From positions 3,410,001-3,474,000 of the forward strand of contig NZ_CP133671.1 of the NCBI RefSeq assembly GCF_031326345.1: 64,000 bases of DNA, read 5' to 3'. Position 1 is the stretch's first letter; the number at the start of each line of letters is the position of its first letter. The notes below the pieces were generated by a model. It was not told where the DNA came from. It saw nothing but the letters and a program-made list of their open reading frames with translations, and did not search any database. Made by a program: the position numbers and the translations under genes. Shown piece by piece: positions 15,469 through 24,408 of the stretch. Origin of the DNA: Aureispira sp. CCB-E. Its GTDB lineage: Bacteria > Bacteroidota > Bacteroidia > Chitinophagales > Saprospiraceae.

Positions 15469-18108
15469 ATGAAAGCTAGATATTTTAATTTTTCCTCTTT
15501 TTTACTATTAGTAACATTATTGGTATTTAGTGCCTGTAAAAAAGAGTTTGATGAGCCCCCAATTAGCGAGTTGCCAAACTTGACGGCAAATGCTACTATT
15601 GCTGATGTGATCGCATTGGCATCAACTTCGCCTGTCGCTTTAGGGAACCAAATATTAGAAGCAACTGTAATTGCTGATGATAAATCAGGAAATTTCTACA
15701 AGCAATTGGTGATACAAGATTCTACAGCTGGTATTCGCATTGATATTGATGCTTTTAGTATTTACAATGATTTTCCAATTGGTCGCAAAGTATGGATCAA
15801 GTGTCAGGGCTTATTTGTTTGGCAAGACGGAGATGTGGTTGCTTTGATTGGAAGTAGCAATACGAACAATTCTAGAATTCCACAATCAACTTACCGCCAA
15901 TTTATTATAGGTGGAGCGTACAATCAACCTATGACACCTAAAGTGAAAACGTTGGCAACATTGACTTCAGCAGACTACAACACGTTGATTCAGTTGGATA
16001 ATGTAGAGTTTGCAGACTGTTTTGCAGGAAGTTCTTATGCTTATGCCTCAACTCAAGAAAGCAAAAACGCAGATTTGACAGAGTGTGCTTCAGGAGGAAC
16101 TGTTATTGTTAGAAATAGTGGTTTTGCTGATTTTGCAAACGAATTGATGCCAACAGGAAATGGTTCTATCATTGCTGTATTCAATTCTTTTAATGGTACT
16201 TCTCAATTGTTTATTCGCAATCCTAATGATGTTAGCAGCATGACTGGTACACGTTGTGTTTCATTGGCAAACTATACTAGCGTTAGCATCCAAGATTTAA
16301 GAGGTCAATTTTCAGGTGCTCCAGCAACCGCTACAGGAAAAATTAGAGGTATTGTAATTTCTGATCCTAATACAGGACAGTGGCAAAGCCGTAATATGGT
16401 GATTCAAGAGCCAAATGGTTCTGGTATTACAGTACGTTTTGATGATGATCATAGTTTTGCGTTGGGAGATTACGTAGAAGTGAAAGTAGGAGGAGCAACA
16501 CTAGAAGAGTTTAATGGCTTGTTGCAAGTTAATAATTTACCATTGTGTCGTGCTACTGCATTGCCAAACCCTGGAGGACTTGTGATTAATCCACGTGTCG
16601 CAACTGTAGCTGATATTACTGCTAATGCCACAGCATGGGAATCTACTTTGATACAAGTACAAAATGCGAACCTAAACGGAGGAACCACTTATGGTGATTT
16701 TGGAATCATGTTGAATGATGCGACAGGTTCTATTGGCTTGTTTAGTGGTTTTGCTAATTTTGCAAGTGCTCCAATCCCAACAGGAACAGGTACTGTGACG
16801 GCTGTTGTAGGTGATTATAATGGTACACAACTAAATATTCGTAACCTTTCAGACGTGAACATCTCTGGTGGCGGAGGTGGAGGTGGTGGTGGCACCACGC
16901 TTAACCAAATTACAATTCAAGATGCTCGTAACTTATTTACAGGAACAGCGGTAACAGCACCTGATACTACCAAAATCGTTGGAGTAGTAATTTCTGATTT
17001 AGTTGGTGGCAACTGGGTAGATCGTAACATGGTTATCCAAGAGCCAAATGGTGCTGGTATTACAGTGCGTTTTGATGCTGCACACAATTTTAATCTAGGA
17101 GATGAGGTAGAGGTTATTATTTCTCAATTAACAATCGAAGAATTTAACGGTTTATTGCAAGTAAATGGTGTGCCAAATGCTAATGCAACAGTATTGTCAA
17201 CAGGAAATTCAATCACACCACGTGTCGCAACTGTAGCTGATATTACTGCTAATGCCACAGCATGGGAATCTACTTTAGTACAAGTAATGAATGCTAATCT
17301 AAATGGTGGATCTACATATGGTGATTTTGGAATTATGCTAAATGATGCAACAGGTTCTATCTCTATGTTTAGTGCCTTTTCTAATTTTGCAAGCACTGCT
17401 ATTCCAACAGGAACAGGAGATGTGACAGGTGTTGTAGGAGATTATAATGGAACACAAATTAATATTCGTAACACGTCAGATGTTAATATCTCTGGTGGCG
17501 GAGGCGGAGGTCCAACCAACTTCATTACAATAGGCGCTGCACGTGCTTTGTTTACAGGAAGTTCAACAACGGCACCTGCAACTACTTCTATTGCTGGTAT
17601 CGTAATTTCTGATAAAGACAATCAAAATATCACAGGAAGAAACTTAGTATTGCAACAAACAGGCGGTGTAGGTATTGTTGTTCGTTTTGATGCCAATAAT
17701 ACAACTTTTGCTTTGGGAGATAGTATTACTGTCGATATTTCAGGGGCTACAATTTCTGAGTTTAATGGTTTGTTGCAAGTTAGCAATATACCAAATGGTA
17801 ATGGTGCTGTTGTTTCTAGTGGTAACTCTATTACTCCAAGAGTAGCAACCGTAGCAGATGTTTTGGCAAACGCAGAAAATTGGGAATCTACACTAGTTGT
17901 TATTAACAGTGCTACGATTTCTGGAGCTTCTACTTACTCTGGAACAACTACTGTGACAGATGCAACAGGAAGTATTGATATGTATACTCGTTCTGGGGCT
18001 ACTTTCTCTACGAATAGTGTTCCTGCTGGTAATGTTAATATTACTGCAATTGTATCTCAATTTACAGGTTATCAGATTAACATTCGTAATGCGACAGACG
18101 TACAATAA
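15469..18108 (+). CDS. DUF5689 surface lipoprotein with four repeated domains
   Basis: The protein has 879 residues. The N-terminus is a lipoprotein signal (LLVFSACKKEFDE, Cys23), and the acidic/lysine residues after Cys resemble the Bacteroidota surface-export signal. A DUF5689-type region leads (about 30-260). Three further copies of a roughly 205-residue module follow (about 270-470, 480-680 and 690-879). Each has GIVISD, RNMVIQEPNG-like, EFNGLLQV, TPRVATVADI and YNGTQ-NIRN blocks, which suggests paired OB-like beta-barrels. Glycine runs (near residues 465-473 and 676-681) link them. A 59-nt exact repeat joins modules two and three. It is probably the lipoprotein partner of the upstream TonB receptor; the ligand is unknown. 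Confidence 0.85.
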   Translation: MKARYFNFSSFLLLVTLLVFSACKKEFDEPPISELPNLTANATIADVIALASTSPVALGNQILEATVIADDKSGNFYKQLVIQDSTAGIRIDIDAFSIYNDFPIGRKVWIKCQGLFVWQDGDVVALIGSSNTNNSRIPQSTYRQFIIGGAYNQPMTPKVKTLATLTSADYNTLIQLDNVEFADCFAGSSYAYASTQESKNADLTECASGGTVIVRNSGFADFANELMPTGNGSIIAVFNSFNGTSQLFIRNPNDVSSMTGTRCVSLANYTSVSIQDLRGQFSGAPATATGKIRGIVISDPNTGQWQSRNMVIQEPNGSGITVRFDDDHSFALGDYVEVKVGGATLEEFNGLLQVNNLPLCRATALPNPGGLVINPRVATVADITANATAWESTLIQVQNANLNGGTTYGDFGIMLNDATGSIGLFSGFANFASAPIPTGTGTVTAVVGDYNGTQLNIRNLSDVNISGGGGGGGGGTTLNQITIQDARNLFTGTAVTAPDTTKIVGVVISDLVGGNWVDRNMVIQEPNGAGITVRFDAAHNFNLGDEVEVIISQLTIEEFNGLLQVNGVPNANATVLSTGNSITPRVATVADITANATAWESTLVQVMNANLNGGSTYGDFGIMLNDATGSISMFSAFSNFASTAIPTGTGDVTGVVGDYNGTQINIRNTSDVNISGGGGGGPTNFITIGAARALFTGSSTTAPATTSIAGIVISDKDNQNITGRNLVLQQTGGVGIVVRFDANNTTFALGDSITVDISGATISEFNGLLQVSNIPNGNGAVVSSGNSITPRVATVADVLANAENWESTLVVINSATISGASTYSGTTTVTDATGSIDMYTRSGATFSTNSVPAGNVNITAIVSQFTGYQINIRNATDVQ
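16591..16649 (+). repeat. Exact 59-bp direct repeat, copy 1 (within the DUF5689 gene)
   Basis: The sequence from CCACGTGTCG to ATCTACTTT is identical to 17218-17276. The two copies are 627 bp (209 codons) apart and in frame. They encode PRVATVADITANATAWESTL. Identity at third positions points to recent duplication or gene conversion between modules. Confidence 0.9.
17218..17276 (+). repeat. Exact 59-bp direct repeat, copy 2 (within the DUF5689 gene)
   Basis: This is the second in-frame copy of 16591-16649. A diverged third version follows at about 17834 (PRVATVADVLANAENWESTL). Confidence 0.9.
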
Positions 18109-18143
18109 AAAGAAACCTTAATTGGTTCAAACTATATTAAAGG

Positions 18144-18180
18144 TAGCCACTTGACCATATGTGTTGAGTGGCTATTTTCT
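18144..18180 (+). terminator. Likely terminator of the DUF5689 gene
   Basis: TAGCCACT (18144-18151) pairs with AGTGGCTA (18167-18174), followed by TTTTCT. It overlaps the last codons of the convergent WD40 gene. The 15-base loop and short T-run make it moderate in strength. Confidence 0.6.
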
Positions 18181-19872
18181 ATTCCTTAGATTTATTAAAA
18201 AATTTTTGTACAACTTTCTTGGGTTATATTCTTCTGTAGGTGCCTTTGTCTGAATGTATTGTTGCCAAATTTTATAGGTGTATTCAGTACTAAAGTTATT
18301 GACATAGGGCGTAAGTTGATCCATGTAAACCTTCAAATCTGTTTCCCAAATATTTAGTTGACCATTAGCCGTACCTGTTACCAAATAGTGTCCATTGGGA
18401 CTAAAGGCAACCGAAGTTACCCAGTCGGTGTAATTATCCAATACAATAGGATCAAAGTTAGGATTTAGATAAGGATATAGTGTTTCTTGATTCCCGTACT
18501 GTTTAGATGGGTTGATGCTCCATAACGTTGCTGTTTTATCCAGACTGCCGACAGCCAACCTCGTACCATCAGCATTAAATTCAACATCAGATATGTAGGC
18601 TTTGTGGTGCAAAATCTTCTTAGGTAGATAGGTCGAATCTGATTTAGCTCTGTTGATGTCCCAAATCATTAAGGAACCATCTTGATACCCCGCAGCAAGA
18701 AGCGTTTTTTGTGGGTTAAAAGCAATAGCTGTAACACGTTTTCTATTTTTAGGAATTTTTAACAAAAACTCACGATGAAACTGCTCTAAATTCCAAATCC
18801 ATATAGTCGCAGAATCACCTGCCCCTGCCAAATATTTTCCATCGGTAGATAGGTCCCAAGAAGTTAAACGGTAGGGGATGCTGTCGATGGTCTGTGTAGT
18901 TGTATTGGTGCTGTTTTGATAACGTACAATGGTCTCACGAGTCATATTCCCTTCAGCTATAACAATTCCCTTTTTATTAGATACATACTTTACTGCCCAG
19001 ATACGATGTCCTTTGGGAATTGCTAATTGGGAATAGGTTTTGCCAGAAATAGCATTGGTCGTTAAAATTTTATGACCATCACCAGCACTGATTAATTCTT
19101 TTCCATTCGAACTAATATCCAAGGTTCTTGAAATTGTAGGGTTGATCGCAAGTACTTGAGGTTTGTTCATCGTATCATAACGGGCACTCTTATTTTTATA
19201 AGTATTTAATTCCCATTTTAATAACAATCCATCCGAACTAAGTGTATACATTATTTGATTGCTGCTGTCTATTTTTATCATTCGAATTCGTCCAAGGCGA
19301 GTAAACCCTTTAGGTGTTTGATTGAGCACATTGAAATTAGGATTATCTTGGTAGACTGTTTCTAGTCGAAGTAATGCTTTGTAAACAGCTTCATATACAA
19401 AGGGATCGTTCTTTGTGTTTGGATAGGTAGTGCTCAAAAAATGGGCTTCTTTGGCTAATAGTGCTTGGATGTCTTCATTGTCCACCTTCATAGATTGAAT
19501 TGCCATAGATTGGGCTAAAGACAACCCTTTGATTGTAAGATTATTTTTTTGTTTAGAAAGCTCCTGTTGTTGTAACTTTATCTTAGTCGTTAGGCTACTT
19601 GCTGTTTCACTAGGATGAAATTTGCTTTCATTCAATCTTTTTTGTTCTTGTTCTAGTAGTTCTTTTTGTTGGTAATAATTATAAAGGTCATAAAGATAGA
19701 GCTCAGGAGAAGTGTGACAGGAGCAAGGAGTTGGGCTATCAGCTAGTATTGCAAGTGCTTGAGCTTTGTTTTTTAATGCTATTAAATTGCTGTCTTGTAA
19801 TGCTGTCCAAGGCTGTTGACCCCATATCGTTGTAGCCATGAAAAAAGCTATGCATAAGGTTATAAATGGCAT
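18172..19872 (-). CDS. Secreted WD40-repeat protein
   Basis: The protein has 566 residues from the ATG at 19872; a TTG two codons upstream is also open. A signal peptide (about 1-19, MPFITLCIAFFMATTIWGQ) is followed by a helical, partly coiled segment (about 60-190) with ELLEQEQKRLNESK. From about 190 to 530 come WD40-type beta-propeller repeats, seen as DGKYLAGAGDSATIWIWNLE, KTLLAAGYQDGSLMIWDINR, GTRLAVGSLDKTATLWSINP and GHYLVTGTANGQLNIWE. Such propellers bind partners and have no catalysis of their own. It may be periplasmic. The related C-terminal WD40 regions of Bacteroidota often belong to larger caspase or kinase proteins, but no such domain is present here. Confidence 0.85.
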   Translation of the reverse strand: MPFITLCIAFFMATTIWGQQPWTALQDSNLIALKNKAQALAILADSPTPCSCHTSPELYLYDLYNYYQQKELLEQEQKRLNESKFHPSETASSLTTKIKLQQQELSKQKNNLTIKGLSLAQSMAIQSMKVDNEDIQALLAKEAHFLSTTYPNTKNDPFVYEAVYKALLRLETVYQDNPNFNVLNQTPKGFTRLGRIRMIKIDSSNQIMYTLSSDGLLLKWELNTYKNKSARYDTMNKPQVLAINPTISRTLDISSNGKELISAGDGHKILTTNAISGKTYSQLAIPKGHRIWAVKYVSNKKGIVIAEGNMTRETIVRYQNSTNTTTQTIDSIPYRLTSWDLSTDGKYLAGAGDSATIWIWNLEQFHREFLLKIPKNRKRVTAIAFNPQKTLLAAGYQDGSLMIWDINRAKSDSTYLPKKILHHKAYISDVEFNADGTRLAVGSLDKTATLWSINPSKQYGNQETLYPYLNPNFDPIVLDNYTDWVTSVAFSPNGHYLVTGTANGQLNIWETDLKVYMDQLTPYVNNFSTEYTYKIWQQYIQTKAPTEEYNPRKLYKNFLINLRNRK

Positions 19873-20121
19873 AATCAAAAAATTAGGAAAACTGTTGAGT
19901 GATTTAGAGTATAAATATAAAGAAAATAGACTGATTTTGTGGAGTTTAGATTTTAAAGGAGGAGGTCTGTATCAAATTTTTTATAAATTAACAATAGAAA
20001 TGGTAGAAAAGAGATCGTCTGATTGTATCCAACTTCGATCTTTCTTTAAACAATTTGGATCTCCCATAAGTTATTAATAAACAGCCCTTGTCTATTATCG
20101 AAATTTATAAAAAAACGAACT

Positions 20122-21528
20122 ATGATCAAAGTCAAAATGTATGGAGCCGACTGGTGTCCTGATTGCCGTCGTGCAAAAAGTTATTTGGAGAAACACCAGA
20201 TAGAATATGAGTTTATTGATGTAGATATGAATGCAGATGCTACGGCTACGGTAGAAAAAATTAATAATGGGAAACGCATCATTCCTACTATTATTGTCGA
20301 TGAAAAAAGCTATACGAATCCTAGTAACTCAATGCTTGCTTGTGTCTTAGGAATAAACCCCAAAGGACGTATCTTTTTCTATGGAGCCGATTGGTGTCCT
20401 GATTGTCGTCGTGCAAAAGGCTATTTGCAAAGCAACGGAATCAATTATCTTTTTATTGACATTGATGCACACGATTGGGCTGTGCAAAAAGTGGAAGAAA
20501 TCAACGATGGTAAGCGAATTATTCCTACGCTCATTTTTAATGGAAGAACATATACGAACCCCAGCAATGTAACGTTGAGGGATGTATTAGAAATAGACAA
20601 AGAGAAAAAAGACAAAATTTATGATACCATTATCATAGGGGGCGGTGCCGCAGGACTTACGGCTTCCATTTATGCTCAAAGAGATCGTTTTGATACGTTA
20701 ATTTTAGAAAAAAAGAATATAGGAGGCAATGCTTTTTTGACAGAGAAAATTGAAAATTATCCAGGATTTAAGGATATCTCTGGTCCCGATTTGATGGATC
20801 GAATGGAAGATCAAGCGGAAACGTATGGTGCTGATATTAGAACAGGAGAGGAGGTGACGACAATTGACAAAAAGGGCAACATTTTTCATGTGACCACAGA
20901 AATGGGGGAATATTCAGGAAAGACAATTGTACTGGCAACAGGATCGACGTATCGAAAATTGGGAATTCCCAACGAAAGTGCGTTGATAGGTTCGGGAGTG
21001 CATTTTTGTGCTACTTGTGATGGGGCGTTTTATCGAGGGAAGGAGATTATTGTTATTGGTGGAGGAAACTCGGCTTTAGAAGAAGGTATTTTTTTAGCTA
21101 AATTTTGCAAGAAAGTAACCATCGTTAACCGTTCAGAAGAATTTTCGGCTTCCAAAACGTATACAGACAAATTGTCTTCGATGGATAATGTGGTAGCGCT
21201 AAAAAATAAAACTTCGGTTGCTTTTGAAAAAACAGAGGATGGTTTGTTTAAAGGTTTAATCATAAAAGATAATAAAACCGAAGAAGAAGAATTGATTGAA
21301 GCCGCAGGTGCTTTTATTTTTATTGGTCTAATTCCTAACACAGATAATTTCAAAAACTTGGTGGATATGAATGAAGAAGGCTTTGTTTTGACAAAGAATT
21401 TGGGAGAAACATCTGTCAAGGGCATTTTTGCGGCAGGGGATTGTCGAGAAGGTGCCATTGCACAAGTCGCCGCTGCGACAGGCGAGGGCGTTTTGGCAAG
21501 TTATGGTGTTCGAGACTTTTTGAAATAA
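20122..21528 (+). CDS. Fusion of two glutaredoxin-like domains to thioredoxin reductase
   Basis: The protein has 468 residues in three parts. Two glutaredoxin/NrdH-like domains (about 1-77 and 82-157) each carry YGADWCPDCRRAK, with redox cysteines at C12/C15 and C92/C95 and the cis-Pro segment KRIIPT. A flavoprotein thioredoxin-disulfide reductase follows (about 163-468), with the FAD motif IIIGGGAAGLTAS, redox motif CATC at 296-299, NADPH-type VIGGGNSALEEG and FAD-binding GIFAAGDCREGAIAQ. The fusion suggests electron flow from NADPH through FAD and CATC to the attached CPDC domains and on to a cytoplasmic substrate. The two Grx modules are near-duplicates. It is monocistronic with its own terminator. 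Confidence 0.93.
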   Translation: MIKVKMYGADWCPDCRRAKSYLEKHQIEYEFIDVDMNADATATVEKINNGKRIIPTIIVDEKSYTNPSNSMLACVLGINPKGRIFFYGADWCPDCRRAKGYLQSNGINYLFIDIDAHDWAVQKVEEINDGKRIIPTLIFNGRTYTNPSNVTLRDVLEIDKEKKDKIYDTIIIGGGAAGLTASIYAQRDRFDTLILEKKNIGGNAFLTEKIENYPGFKDISGPDLMDRMEDQAETYGADIRTGEEVTTIDKKGNIFHVTTEMGEYSGKTIVLATGSTYRKLGIPNESALIGSGVHFCATCDGAFYRGKEIIVIGGGNSALEEGIFLAKFCKKVTIVNRSEEFSASKTYTDKLSSMDNVVALKNKTSVAFEKTEDGLFKGLIIKDNKTEEEELIEAAGAFIFIGLIPNTDNFKNLVDMNEEGFVLTKNLGETSVKGIFAAGDCREGAIAQVAAATGEGVLASYGVRDFLK

Positions 21529-21563
21529 TAATGTATTATCATTTTACAATAGTTCGTTGAAAC

Positions 21564-21581
21564 CACGCAGTAGCAATGAAG
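21564..21581. repeat. Degenerate copy of the dispersed intergenic repeat
   Basis: CACGCAGTAGCAATGAAG is a shortened relative of CACGAAGTAGCAGCGTAG at 21671. Both sit in the gap after the thioredoxin reductase gene. Confidence 0.45.
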
Positions 21582-21670
21582 TTGAATTTTGATCTTGATA
21601 GTCAGTAAGTTGTGAATTTGTTTTTTGCGTTAAAATTTTAATTATCAACTGCGCAGCACTCATGCAATAC

Positions 21671-21702
21671 CACGAAGTAGCAGCGTAGCTAACTACTAAT
21701 TT
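21671..21702. repeat. Best copy of a dispersed intergenic repeat
   Basis: CACGAAGTAGCAGCGTAGCT followed by AACTACTAATTT. The stretch 21681-21702 is identical to 32199-32220 over 22 bases, and looser relatives lie at 4829, 15428, 34019 and 50863. All known copies in the window are intergenic. Confidence 0.7.
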
Positions 21703-21720
21703 TAAGAAATAATCAATTAT

Positions 21721-21757
21721 ATAGCTGTCTAAATTTACTTAGATGGCTATTTTTATT
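21721..21757 (+). terminator. Intrinsic terminator of the Grx-TrxR gene
   Basis: ATAGCTGTCTAA (21721-21732) pairs with TTAGATGGCTAT (21739-21750) over 12 positions, two of them G-U, around the loop ATTTAC. TTTTATT follows. It lies between the two genes and argues that the ankyrin gene starts at the later ATG, not at the TTG at 21756. Confidence 0.85.
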
Positions 21758-21809
21758 GTTGATTAAAAAATGCTCTCAAACTATAAAACAAGGAGCTAAA
21801 AAACCATCA

Positions 21810-23009
21810 ATGAAACGAAAAATGAAAAAAGCAATTGAATTAATCGAAAGAGGAACCATTACCGAATTTAAAACAGCATTTGATAACCCAAAGGATATGA
21901 TGAATCTGCTGGTAACGGATAGTTTGGGATTGTTTAAAGGAACCTTACTGCATTATGCGGTTAATTATAGAAAATTGTCTTTTGTCAAATATTTTGTCCA
22001 ACTAGGAGCTGATATAGAATCTACATTAGGGACGGGACACAGCCCATTGTATGAAGCAATCTTATCTAGATCAACAACAATTGCTCAATATTTAATTGAT
22101 GCAGGAGCCGACAAGCATACCACCAATCAGCAGGGCGAAAATTTATTTTATGCCATTGTTCAAATGCGGTATGGCGACCGTTCTACAACTAAAGTAAAGT
22201 TATTATCTTTTTTAATTGGTTTGGGGTTAGACATCAATGAAAAAAATGAAGGAGGACGAACTATCTTATTTGAATTAGTAAAGTGGGACGAACCCAAAGT
22301 CTTGAATTGTTTGCTATGTCATGGGGCTGATGTGAATATCCAAGATAAATATGGTTATACAGCTATGCATGTTGCTGCTGCAAAAGATTGCGTCCAAATT
22401 TGTCGATTATTGTTGAAGGCAGGAGGTGCTCTCAATCAGGAAAATCACTATGGTTGGACGCCACTAGATATGGCAGTTGTGTGTGACTCTAAATCTACAA
22501 TAGAATTTTTAGGAGGAGAAAAAGCGGTGCTGTCTGTTAATAATATAGGTTTAGAAATCTTGCGGCATATCCTTTCTAAAAAGGAACATCAAATAGTACC
22601 TCTATTGTCAAAATTAGACGACCCTAATTTGTATGATTACAATCAATTATCTTTGTTAAATAGGTTGGTTAGAGAAGAAGCCGTGGTTGTAGTGAAAGAA
22701 TTCTTAAAGAAAAACGATGTTGAGTTGGAAGGAGCACTAAATATGGCTTGTTTCAAAGGGAATTATTTGTTAGTCAAACTTTTGTTAAATTATGGAGCAA
22801 ATCCCAATCAATCAAATAAAAATGGGTCTCCACTTTATAACTTATTGATGTTTTCTAAGCTGGATGATAACCTATTAAATATCGTTCAATTACTGTTAGA
22901 CAATGGCTTAGCTTATGACCCTACAGAAACAAATTTTAGAGGAAATATACTAGACTTAATCCTACAGAAAAAAAGTACAGAATTAAATACAATGTTGGAA
23001 ATATTATAA
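21810..23009 (+). CDS. Ankyrin-repeat protein
   Basis: The protein has 399 residues from the ATG at 21810; an AGGAG lies about 14 bases upstream, and the open frame from the TTG at 21756 starts inside a terminator. No signal peptide or membrane segment is seen. Ankyrin repeats of about 33 residues run through most of the chain: LLHYAVNYRKLSFVKYFVQL, PLYEAILSRSTTIAQYLIDA, YTAMHVAAAKDCVQICRLLL, WTPLDMAVVCDSKSTIEFL, and a later pair from NMACFKGNYLLVKLLLNYGA. Ankyrins mediate protein binding; no partner is indicated. Only 23 bp separate it from the downstream transporter gene. Confidence 0.85.
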   Translation: MKRKMKKAIELIERGTITEFKTAFDNPKDMMNLLVTDSLGLFKGTLLHYAVNYRKLSFVKYFVQLGADIESTLGTGHSPLYEAILSRSTTIAQYLIDAGADKHTTNQQGENLFYAIVQMRYGDRSTTKVKLLSFLIGLGLDINEKNEGGRTILFELVKWDEPKVLNCLLCHGADVNIQDKYGYTAMHVAAAKDCVQICRLLLKAGGALNQENHYGWTPLDMAVVCDSKSTIEFLGGEKAVLSVNNIGLEILRHILSKKEHQIVPLLSKLDDPNLYDYNQLSLLNRLVREEAVVVVKEFLKKNDVELEGALNMACFKGNYLLVKLLLNYGANPNQSNKNGSPLYNLLMFSKLDDNLLNIVQLLLDNGLAYDPTETNFRGNILDLILQKKSTELNTMLEIL

Positions 23010-23032
23010 ATACCTTTGGGGCAAAAAAGACA

Positions 23033-23989
23033 ATGAATCTGGAAAAATTGCGTTCCGATCGCTATTTAATCCCCATCGCTTATTTTTGCATTTATTTTAT
23101 TTGGGGATCTACTTATTTGGCAACCGATTGGGCTTTTCAATCCTTTCCGCCCTTTTTTATGACTGCTATTCGATTTATAACAGCAGGATTGATATTGTTA
23201 TCAATCAGTTATCAAGGCGTAAAGACAGCGACGGTCAAACAACTTAAAAATGCCGCTTTTTTTGGCATTCTGATTTTGGGCATAGGGTCAGGAGGAACCA
23301 TGTGGTCTGTTTTGTATTTGGATACAGGAATGGCTTCTTTAATTGTAGGCTGCGAACCTTTGTTGTTGGTTTTACTATCTTGGCTTTTGGTTGGTCAGCG
23401 GGCTAGTTTTCAGAAGTTATTAGGGGTTGGATTGGGAATGATTGGTATGTATATTTTGGTTAGCCAAGAGACAATAACAACAAATCCAGATGCTTACAAA
23501 GGAATTATTGCTATTTCTATCGCCATTGTAAGTTGGACAATTGGTTCTATTTATATTAAGCAGATGGACATGCCTGAATCAAAAGTTGCGAATACCGCCA
23601 TTCAAATGCTGGCAGCAGGCTTTGTACTATTTATGGTGAGCACGGTTTTGCAAGAAGATTTAACGACAATTCCAGCACGGTTTACATGGAAATCATTTTT
23701 TTCATTATTATACCTTCTGTTTTTTGGTTCTATCATCGCTTATTCTGCGTTCAACTATTTGTTGTTAAAAGACGACCCTAGAAAGGTTGCTACAGTAACT
23801 TATATCAATCCGATTATAGCTTTGGCATTAGGGGCGTATTTGAATGATGAGGTGATTACAACCCAATCTGCTTGGGCCGCAACCATTTTGATTTTGGGGG
23901 TTGTTTTTATAATTCGAGAAGATAAAGTTGTCACTGCTGCTAGACAGGTGGAAGTATTGGATTCTGATATATCGGACTTAAAAAGCTAG
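23033..23989 (+). CDS. EamA/DMT-family transporter
   Basis: The protein has 318 residues and is strongly hydrophobic, with about ten membrane helices arranged as two EamA halves. The first half begins IAYFCIYFIWGSTYLATDWA with the conserved FIWGSTY motif and includes PPFFMTAIRF. The second begins GIIAISIAIVSWTIGSIYIK and ends YINPIIALALGAYLNDE, also a family signature. DMT exporters move small metabolites such as amino acids across the inner membrane; the substrate cannot be told from sequence. It follows the ankyrin gene at 23 bp and may share its transcript. Confidence 0.9.
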   Translation: MNLEKLRSDRYLIPIAYFCIYFIWGSTYLATDWAFQSFPPFFMTAIRFITAGLILLSISYQGVKTATVKQLKNAAFFGILILGIGSGGTMWSVLYLDTGMASLIVGCEPLLLVLLSWLLVGQRASFQKLLGVGLGMIGMYILVSQETITTNPDAYKGIIAISIAIVSWTIGSIYIKQMDMPESKVANTAIQMLAAGFVLFMVSTVLQEDLTTIPARFTWKSFFSLLYLLFFGSIIAYSAFNYLLLKDDPRKVATVTYINPIIALALGAYLNDEVITTQSAWAATILILGVVFIIREDKVVTAARQVEVLDSDISDLKS

Positions 23990-23997
23990 AAATGTTT

Positions 23998-24041
23998 TCT
24001 GCCTCATAGAAAGTAGGTATTACTTATTGCTATGAGGCAGA
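23998..24041. repeat. 12-bp inverted repeat between convergent genes
   Basis: TCTGCCTCATAG (23998-24009) and CTATGAGGCAGA (24030-24041) are perfect complements with a 20-base loop. No T-run follows on either strand, so it is not a standard intrinsic terminator. Its position just after one stop and before the opposing stop at 24050 still suggests a role in transcript 3' end formation. Confidence 0.6.
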
Positions 24042-24049
24042 AGATAAAG

Positions 24050-24367
24050 TTACTGGTATTTTGTACCATCAAAATATTCATCGTAGGCATCTGGATTGTG
24101 ATGCGCTAAAATAACAACGGCTATTCCGCCAAAAACTAAACCCAATTTGAATAGAAAAGAACCAAGAATTCCCATGCTTTCTATCCACACTAGAAACCCT
24201 ATTTTTAGACCTACAGAGTTAACAATGAGACAAAGTGCTCCTGTAAAAAACATTAAACAACCAATAAAGGTCCATAAGGTTTTTAAATTAGGGTTCTTTT
24301 CAACAGTTGTTGTCGTAAGGTATATTGTTATGGCTAATATAAAAAAGCCAACAAGTTGCATAATCAT
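24050..24367 (-). CDS. Small membrane protein of unknown function
   Basis: The protein has 105 residues with three or four hydrophobic segments: QLVGFFILAITIYLTTTT (about 4-21), LWTFIGCLMFFTGALCLIV (31-49), LVWIESMGILGSFLFKLGLV (59-78) and GGIAVVILAH. It ends in a polar tail DAYDEYFDGTKYQ. No recognisable family. A -7 box TATCTTTG lies about 60 bp upstream on its strand (24436-24429), within the palindrome described there. Confidence 0.7.
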   Translation of the reverse strand: MIMQLVGFFILAITIYLTTTTVEKNPNLKTLWTFIGCLMFFTGALCLIVNSVGLKIGFLVWIESMGILGSFLFKLGLVFGGIAVVILAHHNPDAYDEYFDGTKYQ

Positions 24368-24408
24368 CTAGTTGTAATTTTATTTTTCTTCTTGTAATGC
24401 AAGTCATT

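Noticed and set aside
16869-16893. Glycine-codon tract as a phase-variable repeat
   Set aside because: The codons are mixed GGT, GGC and GGA, not a homopolymer or uniform short repeat, so slippage is unlikely; it reads as an interdomain linker.
19838-20077. 79-codon rightward frame across the WD40 gene's start
   Set aside because: It overlaps the signal-peptide codons of a well-supported leftward gene and its composition is not protein-like.
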